Source: Flavobacteriaceae bacterium (GTDB lineage: Bacteria > Bacteroidota > Bacteroidia > Flavobacteriales > Flavobacteriaceae). From it: 64,000 nucleotides of DNA. Location: NCBI GenBank assembly GCA_018669795.1, contig JABHSQ010000020.1, forward strand, positions 1 to 64,000, given 5' to 3'. Positions 52,886 through 61,452 of the stretch are shown one piece after another. The first letter of the stretch is position 1, and each line of letters starts with the position of its first letter. The position numbers and the translations under genes are program-made. A model generated the notes under the pieces. It was given only the letters and a program-made list of their open reading frames with translations. It made no database searches and was not told the DNA's origin.

Positions 52886-54043
52886 TTAATTACTGATAAC
52901 TTTAATGGTCTCTTTAACTATTTCAGCAATTTTATGAGCTTTATCTATGTCTTTATTTACAATGGTAACATGTCCCATTTTTCTAAAAGGTCTTGTTTGT
53001 TTTTTACCATAAATATGTGGACTTACACCTTCTAGATTTAATATGTTCTCCATGTTTTTATATTGAACATTTCCAGTATATCCTTCTTCTCCCACCAAAT
53101 TTACCATTATTGCAGCAATTTTACTATTGGTTTCTCCCAATGGAAGATTTAAAATAGCACGTAAATGTTGTTCAAATTGATTAGTTACACTGCCTTCAAT
53201 ACTATAATGGCCACTATTATGTGGTCTGGGAGCTACTTCGTTAACCATGATTTCGTCATCTTCAGTTTGAAATAACTCAACCGCCAAAAGCCCTACGTGT
53301 TCAAATGCTTTTGAAACTTTTACCGCAATAGCTCTAGCTTTTTCAGCTACCTTGTTATCTATTCGTGCAGGGCAAATAACATATTCTACCTGATTAGCTT
53401 CAGGATGAAATTCCATTTCTACCACCGGATAGGTTTTAATTTCACCTTTTGGATTGCGAGTTACAATAACTGCTAATTCGTTTTTAAAAGTAATTAATTG
53501 CTCTGCAATACACGGAACGTTTCTTAATTTATCAAGGTCTTCTTTCTTTCTGATGATACTAACTCCCATGCCATCATATCCACCTTTACTTTGTTTCCAA
53601 ACAAAAGGAAAAGATAAATCTTGATTGGAAATTGCTTGTAATAAATCCTTCTTTGAATTAAAAACTTGAAATGGAGAAGTAGGTATTTGATGCGTTTGAT
53701 AAAATTGTTTTTGGGTTATTTTATCGTTGATGTTTCTTAAGGTCTTTGATGAAGGATAAACAATAATACCCTCGTTTTCTAATTTTTCTAAAGCTTCTAT
53801 ATTTACAAGTTCAATTTCAAAAGTAAGAACATCTACTTTTTTTCCGAAATTATAAACAGTGTCAAAATCCATTAAGTCGCCAATCTCAAAATGATCACAA
53901 GCGATCTTACAAGGCGCTTCCTTGCTTGGATCTATTACGTTGGTTTTAATATCAAATTTTCGAGTTTCGTATAAAAGCATCTTTCCTAATTGACCGCCAC
54001 CTAAAATGCCTAAAGTAAATTCTGAAGAGAAATAATGAGTCAT
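52886..54043 (-). CDS. purK: N5-carboxyaminoimidazole ribonucleotide synthase
   Basis: An ATP-grasp enzyme that carboxylates AIR with bicarbonate. The 385-residue protein begins with LGILGGGQLGKMLLYETRK, then has the ATP-grasp strands FVWKQSKGGYDGMGVSI and the metal-binding MVNEVAPRPHNSGHYSIEGSVTNQFEQHLRAILNLPLG (shown as consecutive blocks). It precedes purE and is divergent from the hpt-adk gene, so purine synthesis and salvage genes sit back-to-back over a 142-bp intergenic region. Confidence 0.96.
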   Translation of the reverse strand: MTHYFSSEFTLGILGGGQLGKMLLYETRKFDIKTNVIDPSKEAPCKIACDHFEIGDLMDFDTVYNFGKKVDVLTFEIELVNIEALEKLENEGIIVYPSSKTLRNINDKITQKQFYQTHQIPTSPFQVFNSKKDLLQAISNQDLSFPFVWKQSKGGYDGMGVSIIRKKEDLDKLRNVPCIAEQLITFKNELAVIVTRNPKGEIKTYPVVEMEFHPEANQVEYVICPARIDNKVAEKARAIAVKVSKAFEHVGLLAVELFQTEDDEIMVNEVAPRPHNSGHYSIEGSVTNQFEQHLRAILNLPLGETNSKIAAIMVNLVGEEGYTGNVQYKNMENILNLEGVSPHIYGKKQTRPFRKMGHVTIVNKDIDKAHKIAEIVKETIKVISN

Positions 54044-54118
54044 AGGTTTGTAATTAAATGCAAAAATAAATCATTCTAATCAGATAGAGAAGTTTACAAG
54101 AAATAATAAGTTAATATG

Positions 54119-54126
54119 TATCTTTG
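54119..54126 (+). promoter_or_regulatory. -7 element for hpt-adk (TATCTTTG)
   Basis: An exact TAnnTTTG match 59 nt before the ATG, leaving an untranslated leader. A weak TTTA lies at the -33 distance. The region is shared with the divergent purK. Confidence 0.5.
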
Positions 54127-54185
54127 CATCTTTATTTGTCAGTGCTAATTTTTCTGGCTAGTTATTATAAAAATTAGATTTTAAA

Positions 54186-55292
54186 ATGATTCAATTACAT
54201 GATTTATTCTTCAAAAAATTTATTTCAAAAACACAGATAAATCAAGCAATTAATGGTATTGTAGTTAAAATAAATGAAGATTATAAAGAGAAGACCCCGG
54301 TTTTTTTAATTGTATTAAATGGTGCTTTCTTTTTTGGTGCAGATATCATTAAAAAATTTAATGGAAATTGTGAAATGAGCTTTATAAAAGTTGCTTCCTA
54401 TGAAGGAACAGAATCAACAGGAAATGTGTCTACAGTTATGGGAGTAGATCCTTCTTTAAAAGGGCGTGATATAATTATTATTGAAGATATTGTAGATTCT
54501 GGTAATACGATAGCAGCTATTTTAAAAATACTTGAAAAAGTAGAAGTTAAAAGCTATAAAATTGCTAGTATGTTTTATAAGCCTCTTGCATTTACAAAAT
54601 CGTATAAGGTTGATTATATAGGAATGGAAATTGAAAATGATTTTATTGTTGGATATGGATTGGATTATAATGGTTTAGGAAGAAATTTGAATACTATTTA
54701 TAAGTTAAAACCTCGAAAAATGAAAAATATCGTTTTATTTGGTCCTCCAGGTGCAGGAAAAGGAACTCAAGCAGAATATTTAAAAGTTAAATACGATCTG
54801 ATACATATTTCTACTGGTGATGTATTTAGATACAATATAAAGAATAAAACTGAATTGGGAATATTAGCCAAATCTTATATTGATAAAGGCGATTTAGTTC
54901 CAGATAAGCTAACAATAGATATGCTTAGAGCTGAAGTAGATAAAAATACAGATGCTAAAGGTTTTATTTTTGACGGATTTCCAAGAACTCATTCTCAAGC
55001 TGCAGCATTAGATGCTTTTTTAGCTGAAAAGGGAGAGGGAGTTAATGCTATGGTTGCTTTAGAAGTAACGGAAGATTTATTGGTTACACGGTTGTTAAAA
55101 AGAGGGGAGACAAGTGGGAGGTCTGATGATCAAGACGAACTTAAAATTAGAAATCGATTTAATGAATACGAAACAAAAACGGCTGTATTAAAAGATTATT
55201 ACCAAGATCAAAATAAGTATTTTGGAGTTGATGGAATAGGAAGTATTGAAGGTATTACAGAAAGGGTATGTAAAATTATTGATAAACTTTAG
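54186..55292 (+). CDS. adk: Fused hypoxanthine phosphoribosyltransferase - adenylate kinase
   Basis: One 368-residue frame covers two enzymes. Residues 1-178 are a phosphoribosyltransferase with the PRPP loop IIIIEDIVDSGNT (Glu100, Asp101 to Thr108) and VDYIGMEIENDFIVGYGLDY, the hallmarks of Hpt, which converts hypoxanthine or guanine to the nucleotide. Residues 179-368 are a complete short-type adenylate kinase: Walker A GPPGAGKGT at 186-194, STGDVFR, GFIFDGFPRTHSQA, and a short LID GETSGRSDDQDE. An in-frame ATG at 54720 (residue 179) matches the normal Adk start. Separate Adk could therefore also be made. obgE follows 42 bp later. Confidence 0.95.
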   Translation: MIQLHDLFFKKFISKTQINQAINGIVVKINEDYKEKTPVFLIVLNGAFFFGADIIKKFNGNCEMSFIKVASYEGTESTGNVSTVMGVDPSLKGRDIIIIEDIVDSGNTIAAILKILEKVEVKSYKIASMFYKPLAFTKSYKVDYIGMEIENDFIVGYGLDYNGLGRNLNTIYKLKPRKMKNIVLFGPPGAGKGTQAEYLKVKYDLIHISTGDVFRYNIKNKTELGILAKSYIDKGDLVPDKLTIDMLRAEVDKNTDAKGFIFDGFPRTHSQAAALDAFLAEKGEGVNAMVALEVTEDLLVTRLLKRGETSGRSDDQDELKIRNRFNEYETKTAVLKDYYQDQNKYFGVDGIGSIEGITERVCKIIDKL

Positions 55293-55334
55293 TAAATTAT
55301 AAATAGATTATAGTAAAAATTCACGGTATTAATT

Positions 55335-56336
55335 ATGACGGAAGGAAATTTTGTAGATTATGTAAAAATGCACCTTACCTCCGGTAAAGGAGGGCAGGGT
55401 AGTGCCCATTTGCGCCGTGAAAAATACATTCCAAAAGGAGGCCCGGATGGAGGAGATGGAGGTCGTGGAGGTCATATAATTTTACGGGGCAATCCCAATC
55501 TTTGGACACTTTATCATTTAAAATTTAAAAGACATTATAAGGCGGGTTATGGAGGGGCAGGAAGCAAACAAACTAGTACTGGTGCAGATGGGGAAGATGT
55601 GATTGTTGAAGTACCATTAGGAACTGTAGTGAGAGACTCCGAAACTCAAAATATAATTCTTGAAATTACTGAAGATGGTCAGGAATTTATTATTGCTAGA
55701 GGTGGTAAAGGTGGATTAGGAAATGATCATTTTAAAAGTTCAACGAATCAAACTCCTCGTTATGCTCAACCTGGATTAGATGGAGTAGAAGTAGATATCA
55801 CTTTAGAATTAAAGGTGTTGGCAGATGTTGGCTTAGTAGGTTTTCCTAATGCAGGAAAATCGACTTTGCTTTCAGTTGTTACTGCAGCAAAACCAAAAAT
55901 TGCGAGTTATGAGTTTACAACTTTGAAGCCTAATCTTGGTATTGTAAAATACCGTGATCATCAAACGTTTGTGATGGCAGATATTCCTGGAATTATTGAA
56001 GGAGCAGCAGAAGGAAAAGGTTTGGGGCATTATTTTTTAAGACATATTGAACGTAACTCTACATTGTTATTTTTAATTCCTGCTGATGCGGATGATATTA
56101 AAAAACAATACGATATTTTATTGGATGAGTTAAGACGTTATAATCCAGAAATGCTTGATAAGGATCGATTGATAGCTATCTCTAAATGTGATATGTTGGA
56201 TGAAGAATTGCAAGCTGAAATGAAGCAAGAACTAGATGTTGATTTTAAAGGAATTTCCTATCTATTTTTCTCTTCAGTTGCTCAAAAAGGTTTAATGGAA
56301 CTTAAAGATAAGCTTTGGGGAATGTTAAATAATTAA
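55335..56336 (+). CDS. obgE: GTPase ObgE/CgtA
   Basis: A ribosome-associated GTPase in 50S assembly and stress control. The Gly-rich Obg fold covers about 1-165 ([20 protein letters not shown] and [12 protein letters not shown] in sequence). The G domain follows: P-loop GFPNAGKS at 169-176, switch [19 protein letters not shown], and SKCD as the G4 motif. There is no C-terminal OCT domain, as in many Bacteroidota. The length (333) is normal. It follows hpt-adk and is likely cotranscribed. Confidence 0.97.
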   Translation: MTEGNFVDYVKMHLTSGKGGQGSAHLRREKYIPKGGPDGGDGGRGGHIILRGNPNLWTLYHLKFKRHYKAGYGGAGSKQTSTGADGEDVIVEVPLGTVVRDSETQNIILEITEDGQEFIIARGGKGGLGNDHFKSSTNQTPRYAQPGLDGVEVDITLELKVLADVGLVGFPNAGKSTLLSVVTAAKPKIASYEFTTLKPNLGIVKYRDHQTFVMADIPGIIEGAAEGKGLGHYFLRHIERNSTLLFLIPADADDIKKQYDILLDELRRYNPEMLDKDRLIAISKCDMLDEELQAEMKQELDVDFKGISYLFFSSVAQKGLMELKDKLWGMLNN

Positions 56337-56641
56337 TATTTTTATAGCAAACATTTAATTGTCAATATAATCTCTAACAGAAGGCAGAAAATCTGTTCAC
56401 ACTTTGACTACAATAACTTTTACAAGAATATTATTGCATTTTCAGACTCTATACTAATTTAATATCACATCTTATTAGGAAATTATAGTTCAATTATAGA
56501 AAATATTTTAGCTTTCTAGATATACTGAAAGAGGAAAAATTAATATAGAAAATGTGATTTAAATAAATCAATCTGTATCTTTACTATCGTTTACTTAAAA
56601 TAGTTCTAATTTAAAAATACTCCTTCTTAGGAACCTTATTT
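56337..56641. other. Gene-free 305-bp A+T-rich spacer
   Basis: I see no ORF, RNA fold or strong hairpin between obgE and mpl. TATCTTTA near 56576-56583 is one base from a -7 box and could start mpl transcription about 58 nt upstream of its ATG. Confidence 0.5.
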
Positions 56642-57997
56642 ATGAAGATACATTTTATAGCTATTGGTGGTGCTGCCATGCATAATTTGGCTTTGGCACT
56701 ACATTTAAAAGGAGATGACATTACCGGAAGTGATGATGAAATATTTGACCCTTCAAAAAGCAGGTTAAGTGCGAGCGGAATATTACCAAAAGTATTTGGA
56801 TGGTTTCAGGAAAAGATCACACCACAATTAGATGCGATAGTTTTAGGAATGCATGCAAAAGCAGACAATCCAGAATTGTTAAAAGCACAAGAACTAGGTT
56901 TAAAAATTTACTCGTATCCGGAATTTTTATACGAACAGTCTAAATTTAAAACACGTGTGGTGATTGGTGGAAGTCATGGAAAAACTACGATTACTTCTAT
57001 GATTCTTCATGTGATGCATTATTTTAATCGAGAAGTAGATTATATGGTAGGTGCCCAATTAGAAGGATTTGACGTGATGGTTAAACTTACAGAACACAAT
57101 GATTTTATAATCCTAGAAGGTGACGAATATTTAAGCTCACCAATAGATAGACGGCCAAAATTTCATCTTTACAAACCAAACATTGCTTTGTTAAGTGGAA
57201 TCGCTTGGGATCACATTAATGTATTTCCTACTTGGAAAAATTATGTTGAACAGTTTAGTGTTTTTGTAGATTCTATAGTAGAAGGAGGAAGTATTACTTA
57301 CAATATAGAAGATGCTGAGGTGAAAAAAGTTGTTGAGAATTCAGAAAACACCATTAGAAAATTTCCATATCAAACCCCAAATTATAAAGTGCAAGATGGT
57401 ACTACGTTTTTAGAAACAGAAGAAGGGTCGATGCCCGTTGAAATATTTGGTAAGCATAACTTAAATAATTTAGCAGGAGCCAAATGGATTTGCCAGCAAA
57501 TGGGAATTGATGAAAATTATTTTTATGAAGCAATTTCTACATTTCAAGGCGCGAGTAAGCGATTAGAGAAAATTGCAGAAACTAAAAAAAGCATTGCTTA
57601 TAAAGATTTTGCACATTCTCCATCAAAAGTATTAGCAACAACTAATGCTTTAAAAAATCAATATCCAAATAGAAAATTGATTGCTTGTTTAGAGTTGCAT
57701 ACCTATAGTAGTTTAAATCCTGAGTTTTTAAAAGAATATAAAGGAGCTTTGGATGCTGCAGATGTAGCTGTTGTTTTTTACTCACCCCATGCAGTAGAAA
57801 TTAAAAAATTAAAAGCTATTAGCAGTGAACAAATTGCCAATGCTTTTCAAAGAGAAAATTTAATTATTTATACTAACCCAACAGCGTTTAAAACATTTTT
57901 ATTTTCTCAAAAATTTAATGAAACTTCGCTGTTGCTAATGAGTAGTGGGGATTATGGAGGGTTGGATTTTGATGAGCTAAAAAATTTGATAGCATAG
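56642..57997 (+). CDS. mpl: UDP-N-acetylmuramate:L-alanyl-gamma-D-glutamyl-meso-diaminopimelate ligase
   Basis: Reattaches recycled murein tripeptide to UDP-MurNAc. The 451-residue protein is a Mur ligase that lacks the extra N-terminal part of MurC. It shows HFIAIGGAAMHNLALALHLKG, VLGMHAKADNPELLKAQ (Mpl-typical), ATP loop GGSHGKTT at 109-116, ILEGDEYLSSPIDRRPKF and AHSPSKVLATTNAL. Mpl rather than MurC is favoured by 'GMHAKADNPEL' and 'GDEY'. With anmK at 13.6 kb, murein recycling is well represented. It stands as a single gene with spacers on both sides. Confidence 0.92.
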   Translation: MKIHFIAIGGAAMHNLALALHLKGDDITGSDDEIFDPSKSRLSASGILPKVFGWFQEKITPQLDAIVLGMHAKADNPELLKAQELGLKIYSYPEFLYEQSKFKTRVVIGGSHGKTTITSMILHVMHYFNREVDYMVGAQLEGFDVMVKLTEHNDFIILEGDEYLSSPIDRRPKFHLYKPNIALLSGIAWDHINVFPTWKNYVEQFSVFVDSIVEGGSITYNIEDAEVKKVVENSENTIRKFPYQTPNYKVQDGTTFLETEEGSMPVEIFGKHNLNNLAGAKWICQQMGIDENYFYEAISTFQGASKRLEKIAETKKSIAYKDFAHSPSKVLATTNALKNQYPNRKLIACLELHTYSSLNPEFLKEYKGALDAADVAVVFYSPHAVEIKKLKAISSEQIANAFQRENLIIYTNPTAFKTFLFSQKFNETSLLLMSSGDYGGLDFDELKNLIA

Positions 57998-58169
57998 TAT
58001 TATTAAATGGTTGATCTCTATTTTTAAAATAAAACTATCCAGCCTACATAATAACCAAAAGCGTTTTTATAGACATATTACAAATTCCCTGATTTCATAT
58101 AAAAATATTTTTCAGTTTACATATACATCATTATCTTTAATGACTCCCCGGTAATAAAAATCATTCATT

Positions 58170-58868
58170 TTGAAAGAATACAAACCCTCTTTTTCTATAA
58201 AGCAATGGTGTGAAGATGACCGTCCTAGAGAAAAATTATTGATAAAAGGCAAAAATGCATTAAGCCACGCAGAACTAATTGCCATACTAATTAACTCTGG
58301 TAATAGAGAAGAAAGTGCAGTAGCCTTGAGTAAACGGATACTAGCTTCTGTAGCTATCAACTTAAATGAACTCAGTAAATTATCGGTAAAAGACCTGATG
58401 AAATTTAAAGGTATTGGAGAAGCAAAAGCTACAACCATCCTAGCAGCATTAGAATTAGGAAGAAGGCATAGGGGAGAAGAAGCATTAGAAAAGAAAAAAA
58501 TAACATCCAGTTCTTCAGTTTTTGAATTAATGCAGCCTATTATTGGTGAATTACCTCACGAGGAATTTTGGATTGTTTATTTAAATAATTCAAATAAAGT
58601 ATTGCAAAAAATACAGTTAAGCAAAGGAGGTATCACAGGTACATTAGTTGATGTTAGGTTAGTGTTAAAAACTGCTTTGCAAATTGGTGCAATTGGCCTC
58701 ATTTTAACTCATAACCATCCCTCTGGTACGCTCGTGCCAAGCCAAGCAGATAAAAATATCACTCAAAAATTAAAAATTGCAAGTGAAAGTATAGACATAA
58801 AAGTGTTGGATCATCTAATTATTACTGAAAAAGCGTATTTTAGCTTTGCTGATGAAAACCTGCTATAG
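58170..58868 (+). CDS. radC: RadC-family JAB/MPN domain protein
   Basis: The 232-residue protein has an N-terminal helix-hairpin-helix region (LSVKDLMKFKGIGEAKATTILAALELGRR) and a C-terminal MPN+ domain. Its JAMM zinc motif is LTHNHPSGTLVPSQAD (His181, His183, Asp194). The upstream glutamate partner lies in ELPHEEFWIVYLNN. Despite the name, a role in DNA repair is not established; the fold is that of a metalloprotease or deubiquitinase relative. The start is TTG at 58170. It is 8 bp from the next gene. Confidence 0.92.
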   Translation: MKEYKPSFSIKQWCEDDRPREKLLIKGKNALSHAELIAILINSGNREESAVALSKRILASVAINLNELSKLSVKDLMKFKGIGEAKATTILAALELGRRHRGEEALEKKKITSSSSVFELMQPIIGELPHEEFWIVYLNNSNKVLQKIQLSKGGITGTLVDVRLVLKTALQIGAIGLILTHNHPSGTLVPSQADKNITQKLKIASESIDIKVLDHLIITEKAYFSFADENLL

Positions 58869-58876
58869 TACTGTTT

Positions 58877-60166
58877 ATGTTATTAATTTACTCTCTTAAA
58901 ACGACACAACGAATTACCTATACTTTTAAGCATATTTGCTTTAGAATTTTAGGTATTGAAGTAAAGTTCACCTCTACAATAGAAGAGTTTATAGCCTACT
59001 CTGGACCAAAATTATCCTACGGTAAGAAAGAATTAGGTAATGAATTATTTATTCAGAGTTCCGAATTATTAATGCAAGAAGGGTTTGAAAGTATTGATAT
59101 TACTGTTAAAGATTGGGAAGATACAAAATGTTTCTTTGCTGTGGGAAAGAATAGCTCCTTGCCATTTGATATTTTTTCTGCCAGTTTCTATCTGTTATCT
59201 AGATATGAAGAGTATTTACCACAGGTTAAAGATGAAAAAGGACGTTTTTTAGCTTCAGAAAGTATCGCTTTTAAATCTGGTTTTTTACAAGATCCTGTAG
59301 TTGATATTTGGGCTTATAAGTTCAAGAATTTATTACTGCTAAGTTTTCCCGATATTAAATTTTTAATAAGGAAGCCTATTGTTCATACTATTATCAATGC
59401 AAACCAACCATCATTATATAAAAACAAAGGTTTGTTAAGAACAATAATTGGATTTTTTAATGATTTGTTCAGCTTTAATTTAAAAAGTATTTTTGATAGA
59501 AGTAGTGTATTATTTAGGTTTAGAAAAGATCCGTTTAATACGTTTAATTGGATTATAAATTCGGCAAAAAACAGTAAGTCTAAATTGACCGTTTTCTTTC
59601 TATTAGGAGCATCTAAAAATTTTGAAGAAAGTTTAAATTCTCAAAAAAAATATTTTAAATTATTGGTTAAAAATGTTTCAGATTATCAAGAAATAGGTTT
59701 GATATTTTCGGATGAAGCATTAAAAGATTTAGTAATTCTAAATAAAGAAAAAGAACAAATAGAAGCCATTACAAATAGAGCTTTAGTGTGTTCCATGAAT
59801 AATGATTATTTAGTAAGTTTACCTCATAACTACCGAAATTTAATAGAATTAGAAATTGCAACGGATTATACAATGGTGTACGAAAATGTAATGGGTTTTC
59901 GGGCAAGTACCTGTTCTCCTTTTCTATTTTACGATTTGGATTATGAAATTGTTACTCCATTAAAAATACATCCAATAGCCTTGGTTACAAAAGGATTAAA
60001 TAAAATAGCTACTTCAAAAAAAACAGATGCCATTCAAAAAATGATGGAATCTGTTAAAAAAGTAAACGGTACTTTTTCGATGATATTTTACAATTATAAC
60101 TTTATGAATAGTAGAAAAAATACTATTTTGAAAACAATTTTTCTGAAATTAATAAATAGATTTTAA
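58877..60166 (+). CDS. DUF7033-type polysaccharide deacetylase-like protein, apparently inactive
   Basis: The 429-residue protein begins MLLIYSLKTTQRITYTFKHI and has PFDIFSASFYLLSRYEEYLP, PVVDIWAYKFKNLL and a C-terminal region with VMGFRASTCSPFLFYDLDYE and LKIHPIALV. That is the layout of flavobacterial 'polysaccharide deacetylase family' proteins with an N-terminal DUF7033 region. The NodB-like metal and catalytic residues expected in the second half are not recognisable. The strand that usually carries Asp reads HTIINANQPSLYKNKG, the GIHPSY-type motif reads IGLIFSDEA, and the HN motif reads FYNYNFM. It overlaps the next gene by 1 nt (TAATG). Confidence 0.75.
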   Translation: MLLIYSLKTTQRITYTFKHICFRILGIEVKFTSTIEEFIAYSGPKLSYGKKELGNELFIQSSELLMQEGFESIDITVKDWEDTKCFFAVGKNSSLPFDIFSASFYLLSRYEEYLPQVKDEKGRFLASESIAFKSGFLQDPVVDIWAYKFKNLLLLSFPDIKFLIRKPIVHTIINANQPSLYKNKGLLRTIIGFFNDLFSFNLKSIFDRSSVLFRFRKDPFNTFNWIINSAKNSKSKLTVFFLLGASKNFEESLNSQKKYFKLLVKNVSDYQEIGLIFSDEALKDLVILNKEKEQIEAITNRALVCSMNNDYLVSLPHNYRNLIELEIATDYTMVYENVMGFRASTCSPFLFYDLDYEIVTPLKIHPIALVTKGLNKIATSKKTDAIQKMMESVKKVNGTFSMIFYNYNFMNSRKNTILKTIFLKLINRF

Positions 60167-60858
60167 TGGCAAATAGCTTACTGGTAAAAGATGTTTTTTT
60201 TGACCTAGATCACACCTTATGGGATTTTGATAAAAATTCAAAGCTTGCATATAAAAGAGTCTTTAAGCAATTTAAAATTGATGTAGAGTTTGAGCGTTTT
60301 ATTAAAATATACGAACCAATTAATCTAGAATATTGGAAAAAATATAGAGAAGAAAGAGTTACGAAAGAAGTGTTACGTAGAGGTAGGCTTATAGATTCCT
60401 TTAAAATGTTTAATAAAAAATACACTACTCTTATTATAGATAAATTAGCAGATGCTTATATTGAAGAGCTTCCATTGGACAACCATCTTTTTGATGGAAC
60501 TTTACATATTTTAGACTATTTAACTGAAAAGTACAAACTTCATATAATAACTAATGGTTTTGAAGAAGTACAATATAAAAAATTAAAGAACAGTGGTATT
60601 TTTCATTATTTTTCGACGATCACCACCTCTGAAGAAATTGGTTTAAAAAAACCGAATCCAATAGTATTTATAAAAGCATTAGAAAAAGCCAGTACAAGCG
60701 CAAATCATAGTGTAATGATTGGAGATTCTTTTGAAGCAGATATATTAGGTGCTAAAAATATTGGTATGGAAACGATTTTTTTCAATTATCGAAATGAAAA
60801 AATACCAAATGGATATAAAATAATTAATTTTCTATCCGAGATTAAATCTTACTTGTAG
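60166..60858 (+). CDS. yjjG: HAD-family nucleotidase (YjjG-like)
   Basis: A 230-residue HAD phosphatase of the YjjG type, which removes non-standard pyrimidine nucleotides. Motif I is FFDLDHTLWDFD with nucleophile Asp13 and acid/base Asp15. Motif II is HIITNGF. Motif III is the Lys in TTSEEIGLKKPNP and motif IV is MIGDSFEADILGAKNIG. A helical cap lies between motifs I and II (YEPINLEYWKKYREERV). The start overlaps the deacetylase-like stop by 1 nt, so translation is coupled. Confidence 0.92.
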   Translation: MANSLLVKDVFFDLDHTLWDFDKNSKLAYKRVFKQFKIDVEFERFIKIYEPINLEYWKKYREERVTKEVLRRGRLIDSFKMFNKKYTTLIIDKLADAYIEELPLDNHLFDGTLHILDYLTEKYKLHIITNGFEEVQYKKLKNSGIFHYFSTITTSEEIGLKKPNPIVFIKALEKASTSANHSVMIGDSFEADILGAKNIGMETIFFNYRNEKIPNGYKIINFLSEIKSYL

Positions 60859-60906
60859 TTGTAATATCCATAGCATTACTCCGTTATCTATTAAATTCCC
60901 TCATCA

Positions 60907-61452
60907 ATGAAAAAGAAATCACATCTAATTTTCTTATTCACAGCTGTTATTTTATTATTTACGGCTTGTGTGAAAGATACTGATTTTGACCAATCAGATG
61001 ATATTTTATTAACACCTGCAATAGTACTCGATTTTCTATTTTTTAATCTAGGTTCTGAAAATTTTACGGACATAGGTGTTAATAATTTAGTGGTTTCAGA
61101 CACTACTTTTTTTGATTTATTAATAGAAGATTTTACGATTGACAATTTAATAAAAGCCGATTTTTATTTTAAAAACACAAATAGTTTTTCGATTCAATTA
61201 AATACTCAATATCAGTTTCTAGATGAAAATAATGATGTATACTATGAAATTATAATTCCAGTAAATTCAGGTTCTCTAAGCAATCCTGTAATTACTGAGC
61301 ATATCGAAATAATTGAAGAAGGTACTATCGTTAATTTAACTAAGGCTGATAAAGTGGTTGTTAATGTAATAGCACCTTCTTCCTTAGATAATCTTGATGG
61401 AATACTAAATTTACAATCTAAAACTATCTATTACTTAAGTCTTGAACAATGA
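60907..61452 (+). CDS. Lipoprotein of unknown function
   Basis: The 181-residue product has a lipobox with Cys21 (LLFTACVKD). The mature part is acidic and mostly beta-strand, e.g. FLFFNLGSENFTDIGVNNLVV, FDLLIEDFTIDNLIKADFYF and IEIIEEGTIVNLTKADKVVV. I do not recognise a family. It overlaps the following barrel-like gene by 4 nt (ATGA), and the three genes 60907-63708 are packed together. I infer that the lipoprotein works with that outer-membrane protein. Confidence 0.7.
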   Translation: MKKKSHLIFLFTAVILLFTACVKDTDFDQSDDILLTPAIVLDFLFFNLGSENFTDIGVNNLVVSDTTFFDLLIEDFTIDNLIKADFYFKNTNSFSIQLNTQYQFLDENNDVYYEIIIPVNSGSLSNPVITEHIEIIEEGTIVNLTKADKVVVNVIAPSSLDNLDGILNLQSKTIYYLSLEQ

